Shown here piece after piece: positions 1 to 9,008 of a stretch of 64,000 bases of DNA. The stretch comes from Clostridia bacterium. GTDB lineage: Bacteria > Bacillota > Clostridia > Oscillospirales > Acutalibacteraceae. A model generated the notes under the pieces. The model did no database searches and was not told the origin of the DNA. It saw only the letters and a list, made by a program, of their open reading frames with translations. Within the stretch, counting starts at the first letter, position 1. Every line of letters begins with the position of its first letter. The stretch lies in assembly GCA_017428525.1 (NCBI GenBank), contig JAFRQQ010000037.1:1-64000 (forward strand), written 5' to 3'. The position numbers and the translations under genes are program-made.

Positions 1-914
1 CTGCGCAGATGGACGGCGCGATCCTTGTTATCGCTGCAACCGACGGCCCGATGGCGCAGACCAGAGAGCACCTTCTGCTTGCCCGTCAGGTGGGCGTGCC
101 CAAGATCATCGTTTATATGAACAAGGTTGACCAGGTTGACGATCCCGAGCTGCTCGAGCTCGTCGAGATGGAAATCCGTGAGACCCTTGCCGAGTATGAA
201 TTCGACGAGGATGCGCCGATCATTCAGGGTTCCGCGCTGCAGGCCCTCAACTATGAAGGCAATGATCCCGATGCGGACGTTCTGAAGTCCATCTGGGAGC
301 TCATGGATGCTGTCGACGATTATATTCCGACCCCCGAGCGCAAGGCCGACCTGCCCTTCCTGATGCCTGTTGAAGACGTGTTCACGATCACCGGTCGTGG
401 TACCGTCGCCACCGGCAGAGTGGAGCGCGGCCAGCTGCGTACCTCTGAGGAAGTCGAAATCGTCGGCCTCAAGGATGAGAAGAGAAAGACCGTCGTGACC
501 GGTATCGAGATGTTCCGCAAGATCCTCGACTACGCCGAGGCGGGCGACAACATCGGCGCGCTGCTTCGCGGTGTGCAGAGAACCGAGATCGAACGCGGCC
601 AGGTGCTTGCGAAGCCCGGCTCCATTCATCCCCACACCAAGTTCACCGGCCAGGTGTACGTCCTGACCAAGGAAGAAGGCGGCCGTCATACCCCGTTCTT
701 CAACAACTATCGTCCGCAGTTCTATTTCCGCACCACCGACGTGACCGGCGTCATCACCCTGCCCGAAGGCACCGAGATGTGCATGCCCGGCGACAACGTC
801 GACATGAAGGTTGAGCTGATCACCCCGATCGCGATTGAAAAGGGTCTTCGCTTCGCTATCCGTGAGGGCGGCAGAACCGTCGGCTCCGGCGTCGTTATCG
901 ACATCGAGGAGTAA
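1..914 (+). CDS. tuf: Elongation factor Tu (5' truncated by window)
   Basis: This is the translational GTPase that delivers aminoacyl-tRNA to the ribosome. The reading frame is open from the first bases, so the N-terminal part (about 95-100 residues including the P-loop) lies outside the window. The visible part begins in the G domain (AQMDGAIL), contains the guanine-specificity motif NKVD, and runs through beta-barrel domains 2 and 3 to the usual C-terminus ([10 protein letters not shown]). The stop codon is TAA at 912-914, and a strong hairpin terminator follows within 25 bp, so tuf is the last gene of its transcript. Identity is essentially certain from sequence conservation. Confidence 0.98.
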   Translation, partial: AQMDGAILVIAATDGPMAQTREHLLLARQVGVPKIIVYMNKVDQVDDPELLELVEMEIRETLAEYEFDEDAPIIQGSALQALNYEGNDPDADVLKSIWELMDAVDDYIPTPERKADLPFLMPVEDVFTITGRGTVATGRVERGQLRTSEEVEIVGLKDEKRKTVVTGIEMFRKILDYAEAGDNIGALLRGVQRTEIERGQVLAKPGSIHPHTKFTGQVYVLTKEEGGRHTPFFNNYRPQFYFRTTDVTGVITLPEGTEMCMPGDNVDMKVELITPIAIEKGLRFAIREGGRTVGSGVVIDIEE

Positions 915-933
915 TTTCATCCAACGCACATGA

Positions 934-959
934 GGGCAGCCGAACGGCTGCCCTTTTTT
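934..959 (+). terminator. Rho-independent terminator of tuf
   Basis: A GC-rich inverted repeat (GGGCAGC at 934 pairing with GCTGCCC ending at 953) is followed by six T residues at 954-959. Confidence 0.9.
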
Positions 960-1009
960 CTATGTACTCCGCGCGCGGCGCGCAAAATCATAAAAAAGCG
1001 AAAAACCTA

Positions 1010-1038
1010 TTGACAACGGCAGGGAAATCATAGATAAT
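1010..1038 (+). promoter_or_regulatory. Sigma-A-type promoter for the DUF1874-like gene
   Basis: TTGACA at 1010-1015 and GATAAT at 1033-1038 are separated by 17 bp. The downstream gene starts 42 bp after the -10 box and has an AAAGGAGG ribosome binding site at 1065-1072. Confidence 0.8.
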
Positions 1039-1079
1039 AATGAACGAGAGGACTCAATTCCCTGAAAGGAGGCAGTTCC

Positions 1080-1460
1080 ATGGAAAAATCTCAACTTCCG
1101 CTGCTGCTTTTAGACAATGCATCCATGAGCACCGTGCTCAATGACGGCGAATTCAAAATCAGCTCCCTGTCGTTTATGGAGGCGAAGGCCATCGTCGAGA
1201 TGTATGACGAATCAGAGGTGCTGCGCTGCTTCTCCGGCGATCCGCTCGAGCAGATCGTGTTTGATTATCTGGGCGTGCAGGGCCGTCATTATCCCTTCAA
1301 GACCATCACGGATATGCGCGCGGGGCAGGACGCCATTGTTTTTAAAGTGCTTGCGACGTTTTCCGAAACCCAGCCCGTGATCGAAACGAAGTACAACACC
1401 GAAGCCAAAAAGATTCAGAATCTTTACGTCTATTGCCAGTACATCACCCGTCTGGCATAA
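1080..1460 (+). CDS. Small protein resembling the STIV B116 / DUF1874 family
   Basis: The 126-residue product resembles the DUF1874 (STIV orfB116-like) fold: an N-terminal strand with LDNAS, a helix beginning SSLSFMEAKAI, the block FSGDPLEQI...LG (residues 51-65), and a strand DAIVFKV. I aligned it from memory with viral and bacterial DUF1874 members, some of which (AcrIII-1/Crn2) are ring nucleases that cleave cyclic tetra-adenylate. In those the block reads IGHxST, with a catalytic His. Here that position is Gly53, and the conserved downstream Arg is not visible. If related, it is therefore probably not a ring nuclease. It is a single gene with its own promoter, a strong ribosome binding site (spacing 7) and a terminator. 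No CRISPR or phage genes are nearby. The family call is tentative; that it is a real gene is clear. Confidence 0.55.
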   Translation: MEKSQLPLLLLDNASMSTVLNDGEFKISSLSFMEAKAIVEMYDESEVLRCFSGDPLEQIVFDYLGVQGRHYPFKTITDMRAGQDAIVFKVLATFSETQPVIETKYNTEAKKIQNLYVYCQYITRLA

Positions 1461-1479
1461 TCAACATGCACATCCGGTC

Positions 1480-1519
1480 GGACGCGCTGCGGCAAACGCC
1501 TGCGGCGCGCCCGTTTTTT
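1480..1519 (+). terminator. Terminator of the DUF1874-like gene
   Basis: An imperfect 12-bp stem (arms 1480-1491 and 1501-1512, with G-T pairs and one mismatch) is followed by TTTTTT at 1514-1519. Confidence 0.75.
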
Positions 1520-1523
1520 ATGC

Positions 1524-1571
1524 AAAAAAACAGACGCCGGTCGCTCCGCAACGGAATGCCGGCGTCTGTTT
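1524..1571 (-). terminator. Terminator of the alpha/beta hydrolase gene
   Basis: A perfect 13-bp inverted repeat (1528-1540 with 1559-1571) is followed on the minus strand by a T-run corresponding to the A residues at 1524-1530. It lies 16 bp beyond the stop codon of the minus-strand hydrolase gene. Confidence 0.85.
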
Positions 1572-1586
1572 TGTGTGGTTTTGAAA

Positions 1587-2489
1587 TCAGTCTTCAGCTA
1601 AGAAGGGCAGGGTGTACTGCATGGTGTTTTCGATCTCGTCATAGATGAAAATATGCCCCGCGCCTTCGAGCGCGTGGAATTCCGCCTGCGGCATCACTTC
1701 GCGGAAACGCTCGGACATATAAAACGGCATGGTGATGTCGGCCGTCCCCCAAAGGCAGAGCGTGGGGATGCCCTGCGCCGCAGTTTTTCTGAAATAGCCG
1801 GTGGCTTTTTTCGTTTTAAGGATCGTATTTCTCAGGCTGGAGAGCGCGCATCTGCAGAAGCCTTTATAATTGAGGGAGACCGCCAGCTTTTCGAGATAGG
1901 CGTCGACCTCGTCCTGCGGGAGCTTGATCTCGCGCGCACAGTTTTTGAACAGGATCTTGTCGCCGCAAACGGCAAACAGGATGTCTCCGATCAGCGGGCA
2001 GGCGGTCAGATACATGTAGAAGGGCGGCTTGAAGGTATCCATGCCCGCAGGCGCGTAGAAAATGAGCTTGTTCACGCGTTCGGGATAGGCGGCGCAAAAG
2101 GCCGTGACGACCGGACCGCCCATGGAGGTTGCGAACAGATGGACTTTTTCTTCGCCGGCCAGCGCGTCGAGCAGCTCCTTGAGCTGCCTTGCAAACAGCT
2201 CGGGCGTATATCTGCGCCGGACGCGTTCGGAAAGACCCCGGCCGAGCAGATCATAGCGCAGGACCCGATAGCCGTTTTCCACCAGCGCGTCGGCCACCTT
2301 GTCATAGAGGAAAAACGGCACGGCATAACCGTGCACGAGCACGCAGAGCTCTCCCTCGCCGCGCAGCTCGTAATGCGTGTTGCCGCTCGGCAGGTCGATG
2401 AATGCGCCCTCCGCCTTTGCCCGCGCGTCGGCATTCAGCGTGTGCTTGCCGAATTCCCGGGCGAACTGTTTTCTTCTTTCCTTCGTCAT
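1587..2489 (-). CDS. Alpha/beta hydrolase-fold protein
   Basis: A soluble 300-residue alpha/beta hydrolase. The catalytic triad is readable: nucleophile elbow ATSMGG with Ser122, acid Asp251 in the segment WGTADI, and His279 in GAGHIF. The oxyanion HG pair is at 53-54. There is no signal peptide. An N-terminal stretch of about 35 residues precedes the first strand. Members of this family cleave ester or C-C bonds, and the substrate cannot be told from sequence. It is monocistronic: a perfect-spacing promoter lies upstream, a GGAGCTGAGGG-type ribosome binding site precedes the ATG, and a terminator follows. Confidence 0.88.
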   Translation of the reverse strand: MTKERRKQFAREFGKHTLNADARAKAEGAFIDLPSGNTHYELRGEGELCVLVHGYAVPFFLYDKVADALVENGYRVLRYDLLGRGLSERVRRRYTPELFARQLKELLDALAGEEKVHLFATSMGGPVVTAFCAAYPERVNKLIFYAPAGMDTFKPPFYMYLTACPLIGDILFAVCGDKILFKNCAREIKLPQDEVDAYLEKLAVSLNYKGFCRCALSSLRNTILKTKKATGYFRKTAAQGIPTLCLWGTADITMPFYMSERFREVMPQAEFHALEGAGHIFIYDEIENTMQYTLPFLAED

Positions 2490-2524
2490 ACCCTCAGCTC
2501 CGTTTCCTGGATTGATCCGGTTCC

Positions 2525-2553
2525 ATTATACCAGCCGAACCGCCGCCTGTCAA
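2525..2553 (-). promoter_or_regulatory. Promoter for the alpha/beta hydrolase gene
   Basis: On the minus strand TTGACA (2553-2548) and TATAAT (2530-2525) are separated by 17 bp, 36 bp before the ATG. Confidence 0.85.
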
Positions 2554-2623
2554 TGAAGGAAGGGGAATTCGCATTCCGCCTTTCGCCTTTCGCCTTTCAT
2601 TCCTCCTTCCGAATTCCTCATTG

Positions 2624-2661
2624 AAAAAGCGCGCTGCAGGCTCCATCCCGCAGCGCGCTTT
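2624..2661 (-). terminator. Terminator of groESL
   Basis: A perfect 12-bp inverted repeat (2626-2637 with 2650-2661) is followed by T residues on the minus strand, 16 bp beyond the groEL stop. Confidence 0.85.
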
Positions 2662-2677
2662 GAAATGTGAAATATGA

Positions 2678-4333
<1,656 letters not shown>

Positions 4334-4338
4334 CTATC

Positions 4339-4626
4339 TTAATCTTCGACAACGGCAAGAATATCGCTCTGACGAACGATCGTATATTCTTCCTTGTTCA
4401 GCTTGACCTCGGTGCCCGAATACTTGCTCGTGATCACCCTGTCGCCGACCTTGACATACATTTCGACCTCTTTGCCGTCCACGATGCCGCCGGGGCCGAC
4501 CGCGATCACTTCCGCGATCTGCGGTTTCTCCTGCGCGGAGGCGGCAAGGATGATGCCGCTGCTGGTGGTTTCCTCCACCTCAACGAGCTTGACGACGACT
4601 CTGTCGGTCAACGGTTTGATTGTCAT
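4339..4626 (-). CDS. groS: Co-chaperonin GroES (10 kDa)
   Basis: A lid subunit of the GroEL chamber. The 95-residue protein begins MTIKPLTDRVVVK and has the mobile-loop region EETTSSGIIL and the GGIVDGKEVEM segment. The start at 4626 is preferred over the in-frame ATG at 4641, because GGAGG sits 8 bp before it while the earlier ATG overlaps that ribosome binding site. It is the first gene of groES-groEL, under HrcA-type control by the CIRCE element just upstream. Confidence 0.97.
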   Translation of the reverse strand: MTIKPLTDRVVVKLVEVEETTSSGIILAASAQEKPQIAEVIAVGPGGIVDGKEVEMYVKVGDRVITSKYSGTEVKLNKEEYTIVRQSDILAVVED

Positions 4627-4660
4627 ATACAAGACCTCCATTTATAAAGTACGGATTGAA

Positions 4661-4687
4661 TTAGCACTCGAAGACCCCGAGTGCTAA
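4661..4687 (-). promoter_or_regulatory. CIRCE operator (HrcA binding site)
   Basis: The perfect inverted repeat TTAGCACTC (4661-4669), a 9-bp spacer and GAGTGCTAA (4679-4687) match the CIRCE consensus. It sits between the groES -10 box and the start codon, the usual place for repression by HrcA. hrcA itself is not in the window. Confidence 0.98.
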
Positions 4688-4692
4688 TTCGT

Positions 4693-4721
4693 ATTGTAGC
4701 CCCTTTTGCGGAAAAAATCAA
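4693..4721 (-). promoter_or_regulatory. groESL promoter
   Basis: On the minus strand TTGATT (4721-4716) and TACAAT (4698-4693) are separated by 17 bp. The -10 box lies 5 bp before CIRCE. Confidence 0.85.
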
Positions 4722-4926
4722 GCCTTTTTCTGAAAATTCACAATATTGTAATAATTCGCCCGCAAGACGCGGAAAACGGCGCGACGCCGGGGGGATGGGC
4801 GCGGGTCCGTCGCGTAACGCCGGAACGGCGTTCCCTATGCCATGATGCCGTTCCTCGTTTCATTCTTCATTTCTCATTTCTCCTTCCGCATTGTTCAATG
4901 AATGTCTTACAATTTTGTAACCTTCA

Positions 4927-4955
4927 TTGACTTTGTTTTCCGTTTGTTATATGAT
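4927..4955 (+). promoter_or_regulatory. Promoter for the O-antigen-ligase-like gene, preceded by a palindrome
   Basis: TTGACT at 4927-4932 and TATGAT at 4950-4955 are spaced by 17 bp. Just upstream is the palindrome TTACAATTTTGTAA (4907-4920), flanked by CAATGAA and TTCATTG, which could be an operator. The promoter lies downstream of the ATG at 4902, so the coding start must be further down. Confidence 0.7.
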
Positions 4956-5027
4956 GAATCCGAATGTAATGCCATCAAATTCCGGCGGCGCGCCGCGCGC
5001 GGGCTGCCGTTTATCGGAGGCGCTTTT

Positions 5028-6380
5028 TTGGAATCGCTCAAAAAGTTTCTGCGCTCCGCACCGTTTGCCGTGCTGCAGCTGCTGCTGGCCTGCGTGTTTG
5101 TTTTCACCGGGCAGGAAGTGGCGGGCACGATGATTTTCAGCGGTGTGATCGCCGCAACCCTCGCAATCACCGGCGATGTGATGACCGGGCTGCCCGGCCT
5201 GATGCTGACGGTCTGCTTTGCCATTCGCTGCAAGCATTCCTTCGGCGCGTTTCTGCATCGCTGGTATCTCGCGGTGCCCACCTTCATCTTCTTTGCGATT
5301 TATATGTTTGCCCACCGTCATCCGCTCTCGAAGGGCCGCTATTTCCTCGGTCTGCTCCCGGTTTCGGTGGCCGTGACGCTCGGCGGGCTCGGCATCATCA
5401 CCCCGTCGGAGTATTTTGCCCCGACGCCGGTCTTTTACACGATCCTGCTCGGCTTCGGCATGCTGTTCCTTTATCTGTTCCTGCACGGCGCGCTGAGTGC
5501 AAGGCCGAAGGAGGACCATGAGGCGCTGCTGACCCGGACGATGCTCTGCACGATCTTCTTTTTGTGCATCTGTCTGGCGCAGGAATACTTCTATCGGCGC
5601 AATGAACTGCAGGGCGGCTTTGAGATCCTGCCCTTCCAGTGGCGCAACAACGCTTCCACGCTGCTGATGCTGGCCATGCCGTTCCCGTTTTACCGCGCCT
5701 ATCGGCGCTACGGCTGGTTCTATGTCGGTCTGCTGGCCTATCTGGCCATTCTGTTCACCGGCTCGCGCGGCGGCATGATCTTCGGCGCGGGGGAGCTGCT
5801 GCTGTGCATCGTCGTTTCCGCGGTGATCGACCGCCGGCACCGTCTGCCGACGCTGATCACCCTTGTCGTCCTCCTGCTGCTGGTGTTCCTGATCCGTCGC
5901 TATCTGCTGGAAACCTTCCGCTATACGCTCGAACGGCTGCTCGATCCGCATGAAAACGCGGCGCGCCTGCAGCTGCTCCCGCGCGGGCTGGCGGATTTCA
6001 AGGCGAATCCGCTCTTCGGCCGCGGCCTGGGCTATCTGGGCAACCGCGATGTGCACAGAAACGCCAAATACACCCTGTGCTGGTATCACTGCTCGCCGGT
6101 GCAGGTGCTCGGCAGCTTCGGACTGGTCGGCGCGGCGGCTTACGGCTGGATGCTCCTGGTGCGGCTGCATCTGCTGTCAAAGCATCTGACTGTTTACAAT
6201 CTGACGCTGTTTCTTTCCTATCTGGGGCTGGAGCTGATGTCCTTTGTCAATCCCGGCATCTTTGCGCCGTTCCCGTATCTGTTTCTGGTGACGCTGTATT
6301 TCGCGCTCATGGAAGCCCGCACGACCGATGCGGACCGCGCCGGGTTCCTTGCGATGCTGAAAAAGGGGGCTGCGGCATGA
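5028..6380 (+). CDS. O-antigen ligase / Wzy-type polytopic membrane protein
   Basis: A 450-residue membrane protein with about ten to twelve hydrophobic segments. Two signatures of the O-antigen ligase/polymerase (WaaL/Wzy) family are visible: FTGSRGG in the central part, and the large loop with GRGLGYLG followed by YHCSPVQVLGSFGLVG. Such proteins join or polymerise lipid-linked glycans at the outer face of the membrane. In a Gram-positive cell this points to wall or capsular polysaccharide. The start is placed at TTG 5028, with GGAGG 7 bp before it and a promoter at 4927-4955; an earlier in-frame ATG at 4902 lies upstream of that promoter. Its stop codon overlaps the next start (ATGA), so the two genes are translationally coupled. 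Confidence 0.85.
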   Translation: MESLKKFLRSAPFAVLQLLLACVFVFTGQEVAGTMIFSGVIAATLAITGDVMTGLPGLMLTVCFAIRCKHSFGAFLHRWYLAVPTFIFFAIYMFAHRHPLSKGRYFLGLLPVSVAVTLGGLGIITPSEYFAPTPVFYTILLGFGMLFLYLFLHGALSARPKEDHEALLTRTMLCTIFFLCICLAQEYFYRRNELQGGFEILPFQWRNNASTLLMLAMPFPFYRAYRRYGWFYVGLLAYLAILFTGSRGGMIFGAGELLLCIVVSAVIDRRHRLPTLITLVVLLLLVFLIRRYLLETFRYTLERLLDPHENAARLQLLPRGLADFKANPLFGRGLGYLGNRDVHRNAKYTLCWYHCSPVQVLGSFGLVGAAAYGWMLLVRLHLLSKHLTVYNLTLFLSYLGLELMSFVNPGIFAPFPYLFLVTLYFALMEARTTDADRAGFLAMLKKGAAA

Positions 6381-7108
6381 ACGTGTTATCGATCGGCAAC
6401 AGCTTCTCCGCCAACGCCCACGCGCTGCTTCCGCAGCTGCTAAAGGAAGAGGGCGAGGAGATTCTGCTGTGCAACCTCTTTATCGGCGGCTGCTCGCTGG
6501 AACGGCACTGGAACAACTGGCGCAAGGAGGAGCAGGCCTATGCCTATGAGGTCTATCTGCCCGGCGAAACGGTCATGAACCGGCCGGAGGGCGTGGCGCT
6601 GCATGAAGCCGTGGAGGATGAGGACTGGGATGTGATCACGCTCCAGCAGTGCAGCGCGCTCAGCGGCGTGCGGGAAAGCTATACGCCGTATCTGGCGGAG
6701 CTCGCGGCCTATTGCCGGATGGTGCAGCCCGGGGCGCGGATCCTGCTGCACCAGACCTGGGCCTACGGCGCGTATTGCACGGCGCAGGCGTTTCAGACCT
6801 ACCACAACGATCAGGAGGAGATGTATCGCGCGCTGGCCGCGGCCTATGCAGCGGCGGCGGAGGAGGCGGAAATCACGCAGATCATTCCGACCGGCACCGC
6901 CTTTCAGCTTGCGCGGCAGACCCGCGTCGGCGACCGGCTGACAAGTGAGGACGGGATGCACGCGAGCACGGCAGGGGAGTATCTCGGCGCGGCCTGCTTC
7001 TATGAAGCGCTGTACGGGCGCAGCGTTCCCGGGCATCCCTGGTGCCCGCCGGCCCTGGACCCCGCCTGGCTTCCCGCGCTGCAGTTCAGCGCGCACACTG
7101 CAGAATAA
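6377..7108 (+). CDS. SGNH-hydrolase-like protein of the DUF4886 type
   Basis: The 243-residue cytoplasmic-looking protein begins with MNVLSIGNSFSANA, the block I motif (GNS) of SGNH hydrolases. It ends with DGMHAS, which would supply the block V Asp and His. The middle (ITLQQCSALSG) also fits DUF4886 proteins. These are predicted esterases; some lie with polysaccharide genes and may add or remove acyl groups, but no substrate is assigned. The start is fixed by a 4-bp ATGA overlap with the preceding O-antigen-ligase-like gene, so both probably act on the same glycan. No signal peptide is visible. Confidence 0.75.
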   Translation: MNVLSIGNSFSANAHALLPQLLKEEGEEILLCNLFIGGCSLERHWNNWRKEEQAYAYEVYLPGETVMNRPEGVALHEAVEDEDWDVITLQQCSALSGVRESYTPYLAELAAYCRMVQPGARILLHQTWAYGAYCTAQAFQTYHNDQEEMYRALAAAYAAAAEEAEITQIIPTGTAFQLARQTRVGDRLTSEDGMHASTAGEYLGAACFYEALYGRSVPGHPWCPPALDPAWLPALQFSAHTAE

Positions 7109-7304
7109 TACAGAATCAGATTTTTGATTGCTTTTTTCATCCTGGAATGCTTCCGATTTCCCGTGTGCCGACGCGCCCGCGGGATTTTTTTCATCCCGTG
7201 CAACAATTCCGATCCGCTTCTTACACTATACTTACAGGCAGTCTGCCGCAGAAGCGCTGCACGGAAAGTTTACCGAATCTTAACAAATACGGCGGGGATT
7301 TGAT
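7109..7304. other. Intergenic region without a recognised gene
   Basis: About 200 bp between the DUF4886-like gene and the next promoter. A short hairpin-like stretch with CGGGAT and ATCCCG around a T-run (about 7180-7200) may act as a weak terminator. I see no convincing open reading frame or RNA gene. Confidence 0.5.
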
Positions 7305-7333
7305 TTGACTTTTCAGCGGAATTGTGGTAGAAT
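7305..7333 (+). promoter_or_regulatory. Promoter for the PPC-repeat secreted protein
   Basis: TTGACT (7305-7310) and TAGAAT (7328-7333) are spaced by 17 bp, 44 bp before the start codon. Confidence 0.8.
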
Positions 7334-7377
7334 CATGCTACACATCGATATTTTTCAGTAAAACAGGAGGACAGCAT

Positions 7378-8739
7378 ATGAAAACTGCAAAGACACTGCT
7401 TGCGCTTTTGCTCGCCGTGCTGATGCTCGGCAGCTCTGCCGTTGTCGGCTTTGCGGCGAACGATCTTGAGATCGAGCCGAATGAAGATATCGGCAGTGCA
7501 ACCCTTTTCTCTGTCGGCAAAACCGTGGAGGGCAACCTCAACACGGCGGACGATGTGGATTATTTCAAATTTGTCACCGACAAGCCCGGTCTCGTGACCG
7601 TGACCTTTGCCCATGAAACCGCCGATTCCGCGAGCTCCTATTTTGAGGTCGCCGTGCTCGGCGAGGACGGCCGCATCTACAGCACCGCCGTTTCCGCGGG
7701 CAACAGCGCGTCCGAAAAGCTGGTGTTCGGCGCGAAGGCCGGCACCTTCTATGTCGAGGTCAAGGCGGGCAACGTCCACAGCAGCAAGAATTATTCCGTG
7801 ACCGCCGCGGTGGATATCAGCGTGCTGACCGAGGCTGAGGCGAACGACACGTCCGCCGACGCGAACACCCTCAAGCTTTCGACCTCTGCGTCCGATATGA
7901 ATATCTATCAGGGCAGCATCACCGATGCGGACGTCGATTACTACCGCTTCACCGCCCCGAAGGATGGCTATGTCAACCTCTATCTGGATGCTTACGGCAT
8001 TCAGAAGGGCGCGCTGAAGGTTTCCCTGATCGCGTTCTACGGCGACGGCGAGAACCGTGAAAAGACGCTCGGCACCCTGACCCGCAAGGCCGGCGAAGCC
8101 GACACCTACAGCGATCAGATCTCGATCGCCGCGAAGGAATACTATGTCAAGGTCGAGGGCGATGCAGCCGCGACCGTCGGCGGCTACAGCACGATGGTGT
8201 ATTTCACCGCCAACGCCGGCAGCGAGCATGAGTTCAACAACGAAACCAACGTGGCGGACGTCTTGACGGCGACCACCCCGTATTTCGGCTCCACCTTCGA
8301 TGAGAACGACGTGGACTATTTCAAGGTGACGACCACCGAGAAGAAGAATATGACGCTGACGATCAAGGCGTCCTCCTATGTGACGGGCGACGCTTCCTGG
8401 AATGTCGTCATTTCCACCGCGAAGAATCCCGACACCCCGATCAAGGACGGCTCCAAGATGGTGACCAAGTCCAGCCCGCTGGTGTTTGACCTGCCTGCCA
8501 AGACGGCGGAAACCTATTACATCAAGGTCACGGCCGGCTCCGTGGTCAACAGCGGCCGCTACACGATCTCCGTGGCCGAAACGGAAGTGCAGGAGCAGAG
8601 CTCCGGCCTGCTTGGTATCTTCAAGCGCATCCGTGAGCTTGACTGGTCTCTCTGGGCTGACGCGTTCAGCTTCTTCAAAGAGATCCCGGTCTGGGAAGTG
8701 ACCAAGAGCATCTTCCGCTCCTTCTTCGGCCGTTCCTGA
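7378..8739 (+). CDS. Secreted protein with three PPC-like beta-sandwich repeats
   Basis: A 453-residue exported protein. It has a typical signal peptide (Lys residues, hydrophobic core, cleavage after GFAA near residue 27), then three repeats. Each contains an E-x-N-D/E-type start and the motif DVDY(F/Y) at residues 59, 185 and 311, exactly 126 residues apart. This matches the pre-peptidase C-terminal (PPC) domain, which usually accompanies secreted peptidases. No peptidase domain is present. The last 45 residues form an unusual basic and aromatic segment (GIFKRIRELDW... ending SFFGRS), perhaps a membrane- or wall-contacting helix. The start at 7378 follows AGGAGG. It is monocistronic with its own promoter and terminator. 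Function is unknown. Confidence 0.8.
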   Translation: MKTAKTLLALLLAVLMLGSSAVVGFAANDLEIEPNEDIGSATLFSVGKTVEGNLNTADDVDYFKFVTDKPGLVTVTFAHETADSASSYFEVAVLGEDGRIYSTAVSAGNSASEKLVFGAKAGTFYVEVKAGNVHSSKNYSVTAAVDISVLTEAEANDTSADANTLKLSTSASDMNIYQGSITDADVDYYRFTAPKDGYVNLYLDAYGIQKGALKVSLIAFYGDGENREKTLGTLTRKAGEADTYSDQISIAAKEYYVKVEGDAAATVGGYSTMVYFTANAGSEHEFNNETNVADVLTATTPYFGSTFDENDVDYFKVTTTEKKNMTLTIKASSYVTGDASWNVVISTAKNPDTPIKDGSKMVTKSSPLVFDLPAKTAETYYIKVTAGSVVNSGRYTISVAETEVQEQSSGLLGIFKRIRELDWSLWADAFSFFKEIPVWEVTKSIFRSFFGRS

Positions 8740-8748
8740 GCACCCCAT

Positions 8749-8779
8749 CCGAATCGCAACCGAATCGCAACCGAATCGA
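8749..8779 (+). repeat. Short tandem repeat of an 11-bp unit
   Basis: The unit CCGAATCGCAA occurs twice in full and once in part, between the stop codon and the terminator of the PPC-repeat gene. Confidence 0.85.
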
Positions 8780-8780
8780 C

Positions 8781-8809
8781 AGCTGCCGTGGCAACACGGC
8801 AGCTTTTTT
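8781..8809 (+). terminator. Terminator of the PPC-repeat gene
   Basis: A perfect 10-bp stem (8781-8790 with 8795-8804), a GCAA tetraloop and a T-run to 8809. Confidence 0.92.
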
Positions 8810-8913
8810 CTGTTCCGGATAAAGAATGCGGGCGCGCAATAGAACACGGGCAGAAAAACCAAAATTTTCTTAAAAAATTGTAAATAATTTTTATATAAAA
8901 AATAATAAAAGGC

Positions 8914-8942
8914 TTGCGTTTTCATTTGATCTGTGTTAAAAT
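8914..8942 (+). promoter_or_regulatory. Promoter for the giant repeat protein
   Basis: TTGCGT (8914-8919) and TAAAAT (8937-8942) are spaced by 17 bp within a very AT-rich stretch. AAGGAGGAA at 8993-9001 precedes the ATG at 9009. Confidence 0.75.
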
Positions 8943-9008
8943 AGCTTGTACTCTGTGTAGTGTACGAAAGTGTAGGAAGACTTTCATGATTGAAGGAGGA
9001 ATACGCAC

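Noticed and set aside
2578..2598. Three tandem GCCTTTC units as part of a mobile repeat element
   Set aside because: Short, no flanking target duplication; related CT-rich stretches (about 4850-4895) are too degenerate to define a family within this window.
4902..5027. Longer N-terminus for the O-antigen-ligase-like protein from ATG 4902
   Set aside because: A good promoter (4927-4955) lies inside this stretch and GGAGG supports the TTG at 5028.
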